Below are positions 16,606 to 24,055 of a DNA stretch of 64,000 nucleotides, in pieces. Both the position numbers and the translations under genes were made by a program. How positions within the stretch are numbered: position 1 is the stretch's first letter; each line of letters starts with the position of its first letter. Source of the stretch: Nitrospirota bacterium (GTDB lineage Bacteria > Nitrospirota > Thermodesulfovibrionia > Thermodesulfovibrionales > UBA6898); the NCBI GenBank assembly GCA_016235245.1, contig JACRLO010000010.1, positions 119,851 through 183,850 on the forward strand, given 5' to 3'. A model generated the notes under the pieces. The model did no database searches. It was given only the letters and a program-made list of their open reading frames with translations, and was not told the origin of the DNA.

Positions 16606-17463
16606 TCACCTCACTACCAGAATTGGACAGGCTGCATTCATGATGACCCGTTCTGTTGTGCTGCCTAAAATTGCCTTATTCACTCCGTGGTATCCGTGGC
16701 TGCCCATAACGATCAGGTCGTGCTTCTGCTCTTTGGCCATCTCCACAATACGGTCAGGAGCGTGACCTTCGGATACGTGTGTGTTTACTGTTGTTCCCTG
16801 GAGCAGCGCAAATTCTTTTGCAGATTTTGTTATCTTCTCCGCTTCCTGCATCATGCTGCTGCGGATCGAATCTGTCTTGAAGAATTCAAGCATCTCCTCA
16901 TAGCGGGGGATAACGTAGAGAACGGTAACCGAACTATGGTCCTGTTTAGCGATCTCGCAGGCACGCTTCACTGCCAGTTTGCTGAAGTCCGACCCATCAT
17001 AGGGCACAAGGATAGATGCATATTCTCCTGTGCATTCGGTGCAGGGTTTCTTTACAACAAGCACATCAGTCGCAGCTCCTGCTATAACTCCAGTGGTAAC
17101 GCTTCCCATCAGCAGCCTGTTCAGACCTTTCCTTCCGTAGGTGCCAAGGACAATAAGGTCTGCCTTCTTCCCCTGTGCAACGTCGAGGATCACCTCCACA
17201 GGATCGCCTTCGCAGAGCAGCGACTGCACCTCTATGCCGAATTCTGAAGCGACCATCTCCTTTGATTGCATGCATACTTTATTTCCGATTGTGAGCCTTT
17301 TGTCGAGCTGCTCGGGAGCTATGCCGAACTCCTCGGAATCGAAGAAGACCGCATGCACCATGATTACGCTGCCGCCTTGCCTGCGGGCTCTATTGGATGC
17401 CTCGATGAGAGCTGCCTTGCTCGACGGCGAATCATCGAAACCTACTACCATTGTTTCATACAT
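16606..17463 (-). CDS. Universal stress protein, two tandem UspA domains, cassette B
   Basis: 285 aa from ATG 17463 (MYETMVVGFDDSPSSKAAL), which follows the upstream stop by 2 bp; GGAGGTG precedes it. Two UspA domains with intact ATP signatures, GTYGRKGLNRLLMGSV and GSHGYHGVNKAILGSTTERV. A CTEC motif (about 148-151) joins the domains. Longer upstream in-frame sequence is antisense-like Arg-rich noise inside the preceding gene and was excluded. Confidence 0.92.
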   Translation of the reverse strand: MYETMVVGFDDSPSSKAALIEASNRARRQGGSVIMVHAVFFDSEEFGIAPEQLDKRLTIGNKVCMQSKEMVASEFGIEVQSLLCEGDPVEVILDVAQGKKADLIVLGTYGRKGLNRLLMGSVTTGVIAGAATDVLVVKKPCTECTGEYASILVPYDGSDFSKLAVKRACEIAKQDHSSVTVLYVIPRYEEMLEFFKTDSIRSSMMQEAEKITKSAKEFALLQGTTVNTHVSEGHAPDRIVEMAKEQKHDLIVMGSHGYHGVNKAILGSTTERVIMNAACPILVVR

Positions 17464-17465
17464 GA

Positions 17466-18251
17466 TTAATGCGCACCTCCACCCTGTCTGAAGACCAGGC
17501 CGACGCCAAAGCCTGCGCCAAGAGCAGAGAGGATCGAGAGCAGACCGTACAGGGCCGCACTGTTCTTTGCCATGCCTGCAAGGGTCTTTACCACTCCTGC
17601 CTGTTCCACCTGCACCTTTGAGACTGCCTGGTCTACCACCTTGCCGTCTTTCACCGCGTATACGGTCACGATATAATCTCCGGGAGGCGCCTGATACGGC
17701 CACTGCGTCAGGATGTAGTATGACTGTTTGCCGTCCTTCTCCTTCAGCTCAATCTTGCCGTCAGTTGTGCTGTAGAGTTTTGATTGTTCTTTGTACTTGA
17801 TGAATTCACTGAACCATTTTTCTTTTTCCACAGCATTAGCAATGGGCTCGATTGCTGCATGCCTGCCGAGTGCAGGATACCCGACAACATATTTATCCAT
17901 CTCATCCCTGCTGATCAGGTCCTCAAGTTTCCTGGTGCTGTGGATGGAATAGAGGTTCGGCACATATTCGAAATTCATGGTCTCGACGTTCATCCAGAGA
18001 ATGCCGCCGACCTTGCCCTTTTCCTTCAGCGCTTCATGACCTTCCGGAGAAGCAATCTTGATGATGAGGTCAGTGCCGGGGTCAGTGATGCCGCTGACGC
18101 TTACCGTGCTGCCGTGGTAGAAGAAGTCGATATTGATATGGTCATGGTTGGCCTTAGCGGTCAGTTCCGCCGATGCCGTGCCGATGCATGCAAGCATGCT
18201 GATAACGATGAGTATCGGTTTTATTATATTTACGCTGATCACTGCTTTCAT
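17466..18251 (-). CDS. TIGR02186-family membrane-anchored protein
   Basis: 261 aa: signal peptide (to about TASA at 27), a periplasmic beta-rich domain with FFYHGSTVSVSGITDPGTDL, a second domain containing PYQAPPGDYIVTVYAVKDGK, and a C-terminal membrane helix (LYGLLSILSALGAGFGVGLVF). This matches the TIGR02186/Alph_Pro_TM family, which commonly sits next to TSUP exporters. Function unproven; an extracytoplasmic partner of the transporter is likely. AGGAGG lies 8 bp before the ATG. Confidence 0.82.
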   Translation of the reverse strand: MKAVISVNIIKPILIVISMLACIGTASAELTAKANHDHINIDFFYHGSTVSVSGITDPGTDLIIKIASPEGHEALKEKGKVGGILWMNVETMNFEYVPNLYSIHSTRKLEDLISRDEMDKYVVGYPALGRHAAIEPIANAVEKEKWFSEFIKYKEQSKLYSTTDGKIELKEKDGKQSYYILTQWPYQAPPGDYIVTVYAVKDGKVVDQAVSKVQVEQAGVVKTLAGMAKNSAALYGLLSILSALGAGFGVGLVFRQGGGAH

Positions 18252-18252
18252 T

Positions 18253-19182
18253 TTAGTGTCCTCCTGCCTGTGATAAGAGTAATGATGGGGTGAGCGTCAG
18301 ATCGAAGACGATTTTGACCGTGACCACCAAAACGATTATCGCGAGTATTATTTTGAGCTGTTCGCCCTTGAGTTTTCTGCCGAAGACCGCTCCGACCTGT
18401 GCTCCGACCGTTGAACCGATCAAAAGCAGCACCGCAAGGATAAAATCGACACTGTGGTTTGTGTACGCCTGAAGAAACGTAACCTCGATGCAGTTAAAGA
18501 GGATCTGGAAGAGGCTTGTCCCGACCACCACATGCATCGGCATCCTGAGGATGTAGATCATGACCGGGACCATCAGGAACCCGCCGCCGACACCCATGAG
18601 CGCTGCGAGCACACCGACAAAGCCGCCGAAAATGATCGGAAGGAGCATTGAGTGTGTCACGCCTGATTTTTCATAACGTGTCTGAAGAGGCAGGGATTGT
18701 AAAAACCGGGTAAAGGCATTGCTTTTCTCTTCTGTCGATTTTGCTGTTTCAATCTGGTTCTTGCTCTTGCGGAGGGCGCTGAGGCTCTCGATAAACATAT
18801 AGGTGCCGACAGAGCCTAACATCAGCACATAGGTCATTTTGATCACAAAATCGGCATTCCCCATGGCCTTGAGTATCTTGATCGCCTGCACGCCGAGCAG
18901 GCCGCCGATGAAGCCGCCGATAAGGAGATGGACCCCCATCTTGAAATCGACATTGCCGACTTTCCAGTGTGCGTACGTACCTGATGTAGAAGCTGCCACG
19001 ATCTGATTCGAATCCGTTGCCGCTGCTACGGTTGAGGGTATGCCGAGCATAATGAGAAGCGGTGTCATAAGAAAGCCCCCGCCGACCCCGAACAGGCCTG
19101 AGAGCAGGCCGACAGCCAGCCCGAGTCCGACCGGGATGAGAATATTTACGCTGGTGAGTGCTACCGGCAGATACAGATACAT
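18253..19182 (-). CDS. TSUP (TauE/SafE) family transporter, cassette B
   Basis: 309 aa from ATG 19182, which has GGAGGAG about 8 bp upstream. Two half-repeats with signatures SGLFGVGGGFLMTPLLIMLG and AALMGVGGGFLMVPVMIYIL; about eight membrane helices and a central cytoplasmic loop (about 135-180). This is the more typical TSUP architecture of the three in the window. Predicted export of a sulfur-containing or other small anion; substrate not determinable. Confidence 0.92.
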   Translation of the reverse strand: MYLYLPVALTSVNILIPVGLGLAVGLLSGLFGVGGGFLMTPLLIMLGIPSTVAAATDSNQIVAASTSGTYAHWKVGNVDFKMGVHLLIGGFIGGLLGVQAIKILKAMGNADFVIKMTYVLMLGSVGTYMFIESLSALRKSKNQIETAKSTEEKSNAFTRFLQSLPLQTRYEKSGVTHSMLLPIIFGGFVGVLAALMGVGGGFLMVPVMIYILRMPMHVVVGTSLFQILFNCIEVTFLQAYTNHSVDFILAVLLLIGSTVGAQVGAVFGRKLKGEQLKIILAIIVLVVTVKIVFDLTLTPSLLLSQAGGH

Positions 19183-19212
19183 CAATCAAACTCCTCCTTT
19201 ATGGTGTTGTAA

Positions 19213-19686
19213 TTATGCGGTTTGCGGCTGCTTTGCCATGGTCACGATCGGCCGCGATGCTGTCCTTACCAGTCTGCTCAGTTGCCGTGAAGACAGGTTT
19301 CCGTCTTCTGTAATGTTCGGGCTCAGAAGCACCATGTCCACGCTGCTGTTGCTCTTCAGATAATCTTTCAGCGAAGTCGCAGCATCCTGGACCGCGGTAT
19401 AGATTGCGGTTGTTACCCCCGAGGTCCTGCACGTTTCTTCGATGGCGTCCTTGATGTCAGTCCTGTCTTCGTCTGACGTCATAATCTGCTGCGCTATTGC
19501 AGGCTCGTTCTCCTCTGCGAAGGCGACCGCTGACATGATGTCCTCGATCTTCTTTGATAACTTCTTCTTGTTCACCAAAAGCACGGCCATGTTCTTGTCC
19601 ATCATCTTTGCAAGATCAAGGGCATAGGTAAGACCCTCGTCAAGTCCTCCTTCTTTGTACGCTACAAATAATAGATTTCGTTTCAT
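19213..19686 (-). CDS. Degenerate Usp-like protein, first gene of cassette B
   Basis: 157 aa, paralogue of the first gene of cassette A: same opening (NLLFVAYKEGGLDEGLTYAL), same inserted helix IEDIMSAVAFAEENEPAIAQ, same ending region VDMVLLSPNITED...RPIVTMAK. The glycine-rich ATP loop is absent. AAGGAGG precedes the ATG at 19686, and a -24/-12 promoter starts 38 bp upstream. Confidence 0.8.
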   Translation of the reverse strand: MKRNLLFVAYKEGGLDEGLTYALDLAKMMDKNMAVLLVNKKKLSKKIEDIMSAVAFAEENEPAIAQQIMTSDEDRTDIKDAIEETCRTSGVTTAIYTAVQDAATSLKDYLKSNSSVDMVLLSPNITEDGNLSSRQLSRLVRTASRPIVTMAKQPQTA

Positions 19687-19722
19687 CGCTGACCTCCTTG
19701 GTCCAAAATCAATTACGTATAG

Positions 19723-19738
19723 TGCATGTTGAATGCCA
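19723..19738 (-). promoter_or_regulatory. Sigma-54 type (-24/-12) promoter of cassette B
   Basis: Minus strand TGGCATTCAACATGCA: -24 TGGCA and -12 TGCA with exactly 10 bp between GG and GC. The GC lies 38 bp before the start codon at 19686, leaving room for a transcript start near 19711 and the AAGGAGG site. Confidence 0.72.
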
Positions 19739-19788
19739 GACTGTAACTTGCTGAAAGTAAAGTGAAAAGATTGCTCGTTACAATCGTG

Positions 19789-19806
19789 TGTTTAGAATAT
19801 GAACAG
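19789..19806. promoter_or_regulatory. Palindromic upstream activator site 1, cassette B
   Basis: TGTTTAGAATATGAACAG, an imperfect palindrome (TGTT...AACA), 52 bp upstream of the -24 element. Matches the cassette A site in length and in both ends. Confidence 0.6.
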
Positions 19807-19917
19807 CAAAGTCAGTAATTTTATGCGCTGTCCATATGCTGAACGTAAGATTTAATACATTGAAAAATAAATATTAATTGGAGATCGAGCGGTTGGTTTA
19901 GAGAAATAAACGGGTGG

Positions 19918-19935
19918 TGTTTAAATTATGAACAG
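19918..19935. promoter_or_regulatory. Palindromic upstream activator site 2, cassette B
   Basis: TGTTTAAATTATGAACAG, differing from site 1 at only two positions, 129 bp farther upstream. The 19739-20105 stretch around these two sites has no ORF that I would call; it is AT-rich, consistent with a bendable regulatory region. Confidence 0.6.
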
Positions 19936-20105
19936 TGTTAACGGCAGCAGTCTGGGTTTGCGGTGACGGCCCAGATAAACTCGGATTTTGATGATGAAGT
20001 GACGCGGTTAAGAACAATACGTGAATAAACGAAAAGCAAATACAAGGCCTCTTACCTTTTCTCTATGAATTTCAGGCGGCATTACTGAACCACATATTCA
20101 GTGAA

Positions 20106-20528
20106 TCATGCCTCTGAGCCTTTCAGTTTTGCCTTTAACTCCCTGTTCTCTTTCTGCATCTCTGTCCATTTAAGGGCCTTGTCAATGGTCGAGAGGATCT
20201 GTTCTTTGCGAAAGGGCTTAATGATGAAGTCGAAGCCGCCTTTCTGGAGCGTCTCTGCCGCAGCCTCTTCAGTCGCAAAGGCAGTAATGATTACCACGGG
20301 GATATCCTTATTCACTGCCTTGACTGCGTCTAACAGTTCGCTGCCATCGAGCCCCGGCATTTTAAGGTCTGCGATCAACAGGTCAATTCCGCCCTGTTTT
20401 GCGATCTCAAGGGCCTCAAGCGGATTGTTTGTGGTGACTATTGTATGCGGTGTTTTTTCCCGTATGATCATGCTGAGAAGTTTCAGCATATCGGGTTCGT
20501 CGTCAACGGCCAGAATATTTGCAGACAT
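20106..20528 (-). CDS. Single-domain response regulator (receiver)
   Basis: 140 aa from ATG 20528 (AGGAGG 8 bp upstream). CheY-like receiver with the acidic pair in LAVDDEPD, phospho-acceptor Asp54 in LLIADLKMPGLDG, the T/S in VVIITAFAT and Lys in FDFIIKPFRKEQ; then a short C-terminal coiled helix without an output domain. It follows the hybrid-less kinase gene by 16 bp, so it probably receives phosphate from it and acts by protein-protein contact. Confidence 0.9.
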   Translation of the reverse strand: MSANILAVDDEPDMLKLLSMIIREKTPHTIVTTNNPLEALEIAKQGGIDLLIADLKMPGLDGSELLDAVKAVNKDIPVVIITAFATEEAAAETLQKGGFDFIIKPFRKEQILSTIDKALKWTEMQKENRELKAKLKGSEA

Positions 20529-20544
20529 GAATGTATCCTCCTGG

Positions 20545-22815
20545 TTATGCATTTTTTCCTCTCGGGTCTTTTGAGTCAGGCATTGCCGGCAGCGTTATGA
20601 TGAAGGTCGTGCCTGGTGATTCAGACTCATCTGCTGTTTTTGTGTCAAAGGTTATGGTCCCGCGATGTCTGGTTATTATACCGTATGACACGGAGAGTCC
20701 CAAACCTGTTCCATCGCCGACCTTTTTTGTGGTGAAGAGCGGATCGAAGATATTTTTTCGATGCTCCTTCCTGATGCCGCTGCCTGTGTCGGTAATCCTG
20801 ATCTCGATCCATTTCCCTTCTTTTACCGCGCGAGTCGAAACAGAGAGCATTCCTCCGCCCTTCATGGCATAGACCGCATTGTTGATGATATTGAGAAATA
20901 CCTGCTGCAGTTCATCCGGATCGCCTTTCACCGGCGGGAGGTCCTGTCCCAGATCAAGTGCGTTAATCGATACCTTGCGGACAAGGAGGTTGTTGCCGAG
21001 CACGGTCAGGACCTCGGTGATATTTTTATTGATGTCCACGGTCGTTTCCGTATGTTCCTTGGTCCTGGCGAAGGTCAGCAGGTTATCCACCACTTTTTTC
21101 GCCTTATAACCCTGACCCTCGATCGTCTTGAGAATGTCGTGATTTTCCGAATCAGGCGGCGTCTTCTCCAGAAGCATATCCGTAAATCCGAGAATAATCG
21201 CAATGGGGTTGTTTATCTCATGGGCAACACCGGCTGCCAGCGTACCCATGGAGGCGAGCTTTTCCGTGTAGTAGCCCTGCTCCTCCATCTTCTTCCGCTC
21301 GGTAATGTTTCGGGAGATGCCCAATATGGCGTAGATATTGCCCGCATCGTCCAGCAGTCTCCTGAAGTTGGTGTTCAGCCAGATCTCCTTTTCCCCGACA
21401 CGGATCAGGTGCGTCACCTGCCTGCCGCGCTTGATGTCATAGACCTCCTTGATGGTTTGAAGGAGCATCTCGGCCGTCGGCCAGGAAAAGATCTCGGCGA
21501 TATTGTGGCCGATGATCTGGTCCTCAGGCCTGCCTAAGAGTTTTGAGCCATAACGGTTAATGGAGGCGAAGTTGCCCTCCCGGTCTATGGTAAAGATGAT
21601 GTCTTCCGCGTTTTCGACAAGAGAGCGGTATCGCTGTTCGGATTTCTTCAGTTCCTTTGTCTGACGTGAGACCTCCTGCTGCAGTGACGACGACCAGCGG
21701 ACCATAAGTGAGATGACGGTCAATGAGCCGGCAAGGATGATGAAGATCAGGACCCCCTGCATCATGAACTGCCGAATCTGGATTCCGTGGATCGCGCCTT
21801 CCACCTCGCTGACCGGAGCTACGACAGCAACCGACCAGATCCTGGTCTCAGCCAGGTCTGAAAGCACGATCGGGCTGTATGCGATAAGCTTCTTGATGAT
21901 GCCTTCTTTGCCCCTGTGCCAGCCCGAAACATACCAGCTTGTGCCCTCTTTGCCGGTGAGCATCATCTTTTTCTGGATCTCGTTTATGCGGGCAAAGGAG
22001 ATGGTCGACATCTTCTCCTTTCTGGCTTCAAAGGCGTTTCTGCCGATCAGGTTTTTTTCTATGTGATACAGAAAGGTGCCGTTGCTGTCGATGACCCAGG
22101 CATATCCGGTCTTGCCGGACTTGATCCCTTCAGTCAGTTTCTGTATCAGTGACGTCACGTCAATGACGATAACGATACTGCCGGCGAACTTGTCGGTTGC
22201 AACGGGGTGCGAGTCGTCAACAGAGACCTGCCAGACCGGCACGGCTATCTTCATGACCAGCAGCTGCTCGTCATTGCCCTGCGGCAGGGGGTAGACCTCG
22301 CTTGCAAGAATGGCATCACGCTTTACGCTGTCTTTTGCCCACTGATAATATTTCATATCCTCGGGGTCGGTCTGCAGGATATCGAAACGCGAATCGGTGA
22401 CGGTATAGGACTGCTGTCCTGTTGAGTCTATATAGCGGATCGCGATCGCTCCCTCCTGTCTCAGGCTTGAAAACGCTATCTGCATACGTTTGGGCAGGAA
22501 GCTTTTTTCATAATACTGGACTGACGGGGAGAGCGAAAGAAGAAGCAGTTCCTTATGGACTGTCTGAATATGCTGTTTGATCTGTTCTGCCGCATGGCGG
22601 GCCAGAACGAGCTGCTGCTGGTTGAAGTCGTCAGTCACGACCTCCTTGACCTTGGCCATAAACTGCCAGCCTGAAAGCAGCACAATCGTCAGAAGGACGA
22701 CGGAGATAATAACGGTCTTTCGTATCGGATTTTTTGAAAAATACTTATTAAGCGGCTTGAAGGAATTATGCCGACCTGAAGGTGCGGCGTTGGATGTCCT
22801 GTTGAATATGTTCAT
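20545..22815 (-). CDS. Cache/PAS membrane sensor histidine kinase
   Basis: 756 aa. TM1 about 34-53, a large periplasmic dCache-like region (about 55-345; contains YAWVIDSNGTFLYHIEKNLI), TM2 about 350-372, a PAS domain (about 395-510; MVRWSSS precedes it), HisKA with GVAHEINNPIAIILGF (phospho-acceptor His532) and HATPase with NIINNAVYAMKGGG and GTGLGLSVSYGII. The Cache fold usually binds small extracellular ligands such as organic acids or amino acids. It lies downstream of cassette C, separated from uspA by a strong inverted repeat. Confidence 0.92.
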   Translation of the reverse strand: MNIFNRTSNAAPSGRHNSFKPLNKYFSKNPIRKTVIISVVLLTIVLLSGWQFMAKVKEVVTDDFNQQQLVLARHAAEQIKQHIQTVHKELLLLSLSPSVQYYEKSFLPKRMQIAFSSLRQEGAIAIRYIDSTGQQSYTVTDSRFDILQTDPEDMKYYQWAKDSVKRDAILASEVYPLPQGNDEQLLVMKIAVPVWQVSVDDSHPVATDKFAGSIVIVIDVTSLIQKLTEGIKSGKTGYAWVIDSNGTFLYHIEKNLIGRNAFEARKEKMSTISFARINEIQKKMMLTGKEGTSWYVSGWHRGKEGIIKKLIAYSPIVLSDLAETRIWSVAVVAPVSEVEGAIHGIQIRQFMMQGVLIFIILAGSLTVISLMVRWSSSLQQEVSRQTKELKKSEQRYRSLVENAEDIIFTIDREGNFASINRYGSKLLGRPEDQIIGHNIAEIFSWPTAEMLLQTIKEVYDIKRGRQVTHLIRVGEKEIWLNTNFRRLLDDAGNIYAILGISRNITERKKMEEQGYYTEKLASMGTLAAGVAHEINNPIAIILGFTDMLLEKTPPDSENHDILKTIEGQGYKAKKVVDNLLTFARTKEHTETTVDINKNITEVLTVLGNNLLVRKVSINALDLGQDLPPVKGDPDELQQVFLNIINNAVYAMKGGGMLSVSTRAVKEGKWIEIRITDTGSGIRKEHRKNIFDPLFTTKKVGDGTGLGLSVSYGIITRHRGTITFDTKTADESESPGTTFIITLPAMPDSKDPRGKNA

Positions 22816-22831
22816 CGTGTGGTAACCGGGT

Positions 22832-22870
22832 CGGAAGGAGAAAGGGCGCTTAGTGTCCTTTCTCCTTCCG
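22832..22870. repeat. Perfect 14-bp inverted repeat (hairpin) between uspA and the kinase gene
   Basis: CGGAAGGAGAAAGG (22832-22845), an 11-base loop, then CCTTTCTCCTTCCG (22857-22870). On the minus-strand transcript the stem forms 6 bases after the uspA stop and 16 bases before the kinase start. No T-run follows, so it is not a classical intrinsic terminator; it may stabilise the 3' end of the upstream mRNA, attenuate read-through or hide the purine-rich (GGAAGGAG) segment. Confidence 0.75.
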
Positions 22871-22876
22871 GCGTTA

Positions 22877-23308
22877 TTATATCTTTACGACATAGACAGA
22901 ACAAGGGCTGTGCTTTACGACCCTGGATGCAACACTGCCCATTTTGAATCTTGATGAAGCGCCGGTGCCGCGACTGCCCATAAGAATAAGATCAATCTTC
23001 TCCTTTTCGGCATATTCTATGATGGCGTCAGGAACTGACTCTGCAGCCACAATATGCCGGCAGGTAGCATTAATATCATCGATGGTCAGGATGCCGCATG
23101 CCTGCTGAACGATAAACTCGGCGCGTTTTTCCATTGACTCTTTGACCTTGTCACGCGCTGACGCCGAGATTTCAGTCTCGAACACCTCAAGATACGGCAT
23201 GACATTGATGAGACAGATATTTGCTCCCTTGGTCTTTGCATAGTCTGCAGCGATCTTGAGGGCCTCTGCCGAATATGTTGATCCGTCAACCGGAACGAGT
23301 ATTTTCAT
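22877..23308 (-). CDS. Universal stress protein, cassette C
   Basis: 143-aa single UspA domain: MKILVPVDGSTYSAEALKIA at the start, and a clear ATP-binding loop GSRGTGASSRFKMGSVASRV. Family dimers bind ATP and accumulate under starvation or stress. Last gene of cassette C, 16 bp after the unknown membrane-anchored gene, with a strong hairpin just downstream. Confidence 0.93.
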   Translation of the reverse strand: MKILVPVDGSTYSAEALKIAADYAKTKGANICLINVMPYLEVFETEISASARDKVKESMEKRAEFIVQQACGILTIDDINATCRHIVAAESVPDAIIEYAEKEKIDLILMGSRGTGASSRFKMGSVASRVVKHSPCSVYVVKI

Positions 23309-23324
23309 GGTGTTCCTCCTTTTA

Positions 23325-24053
23325 TTAATGTTTGGCCTTGCTCATCGACAGACCGACGCCGTCAAATAAGAAGTAAATTGCGAATCCCCACCACATGGTG
23401 TAGATAACGTAGAAGACGAGGAGTGCTGTCATAAGCACGGCCTTTTCTTTCACCTGGACCGGCTCTACCTTATAATAGTTGTACGCAGTTTCAATAGCCT
23501 TTTTTGATACATCAGAGATGATCTTGGCCTGCTCGACCTTGCCGTCCTTCTTCAGCGCCTTATCCATGGCGGTGAATGCGTTATACCACTGCCTGAAGAT
23601 CTTCTTCTCGTCATCGTGGCTGTAGCGGGTCTTGACCGCCTCTCCCTGGTTTTTATACATGGCGTCAGAATCCTGCAGCGCCGATGCGAGTATCGCTCCG
23701 AGGTCGCCCTCGATCTTCATGTCTGTTCCGGCCACCTCGATTTTGGCGCCTGCAGCGGTGAGGACCTTGCTTATGTTTTGGATCCGGGCCTCTGTGTCGC
23801 CCGGCTTGTCATCTGCCTTTGCCCCGCTGATCTTTACCGAAAGGACCTGGCCGTTGAATTTATCGGCACTCTTTTTGAGTTCAGGGATGAAATAGGATGA
23901 CCCTTTCGAGAGCGTATTGAACATGTCGTCAGCATAGGTGAGTCCGTTTCTGCCATCGCCGAATACCGGCGAGAAGATCAGCAGGAGCACCCCAAAAAAT
24001 GATGCGGCCAGCAGTGCGCCTATTGTTAACGATGTCTTGTTTGTCTTTGCCAT
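23325..24053 (-). CDS. Unknown membrane-anchored protein between TSUP and Usp genes
   Basis: 242 aa. N-terminal membrane helix (TIGALLAASFFGVLLLIFSPV), an extracytoplasmic helical domain of about 160 residues with a short beta-like segment (NGQVLSVKISGAKAD), then a C-terminal membrane helix (AVLMTALLVFYVIYTMWWGFAIYFLF). No recognised domain. GAGGAATAGTC precedes the ATG, 2 bp after the TSUP stop. In position it parallels the TIGR02186 protein of cassette B: membrane-anchored, periplasm-exposed, between transporter and Usp. Confidence 0.75.
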   Translation of the reverse strand: MAKTNKTSLTIGALLAASFFGVLLLIFSPVFGDGRNGLTYADDMFNTLSKGSSYFIPELKKSADKFNGQVLSVKISGAKADDKPGDTEARIQNISKVLTAAGAKIEVAGTDMKIEGDLGAILASALQDSDAMYKNQGEAVKTRYSHDDEKKIFRQWYNAFTAMDKALKKDGKVEQAKIISDVSKKAIETAYNYYKVEPVQVKEKAVLMTALLVFYVIYTMWWGFAIYFLFDGVGLSMSKAKH

Positions 24054-24055
24054 GA

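Noticed and set aside
20084-20102. Inverted repeat ACTGAA-N7-TTCAGT just after the receiver gene
   Set aside because: Six-bp arms and no T-run; such a repeat is expected by chance at this length.
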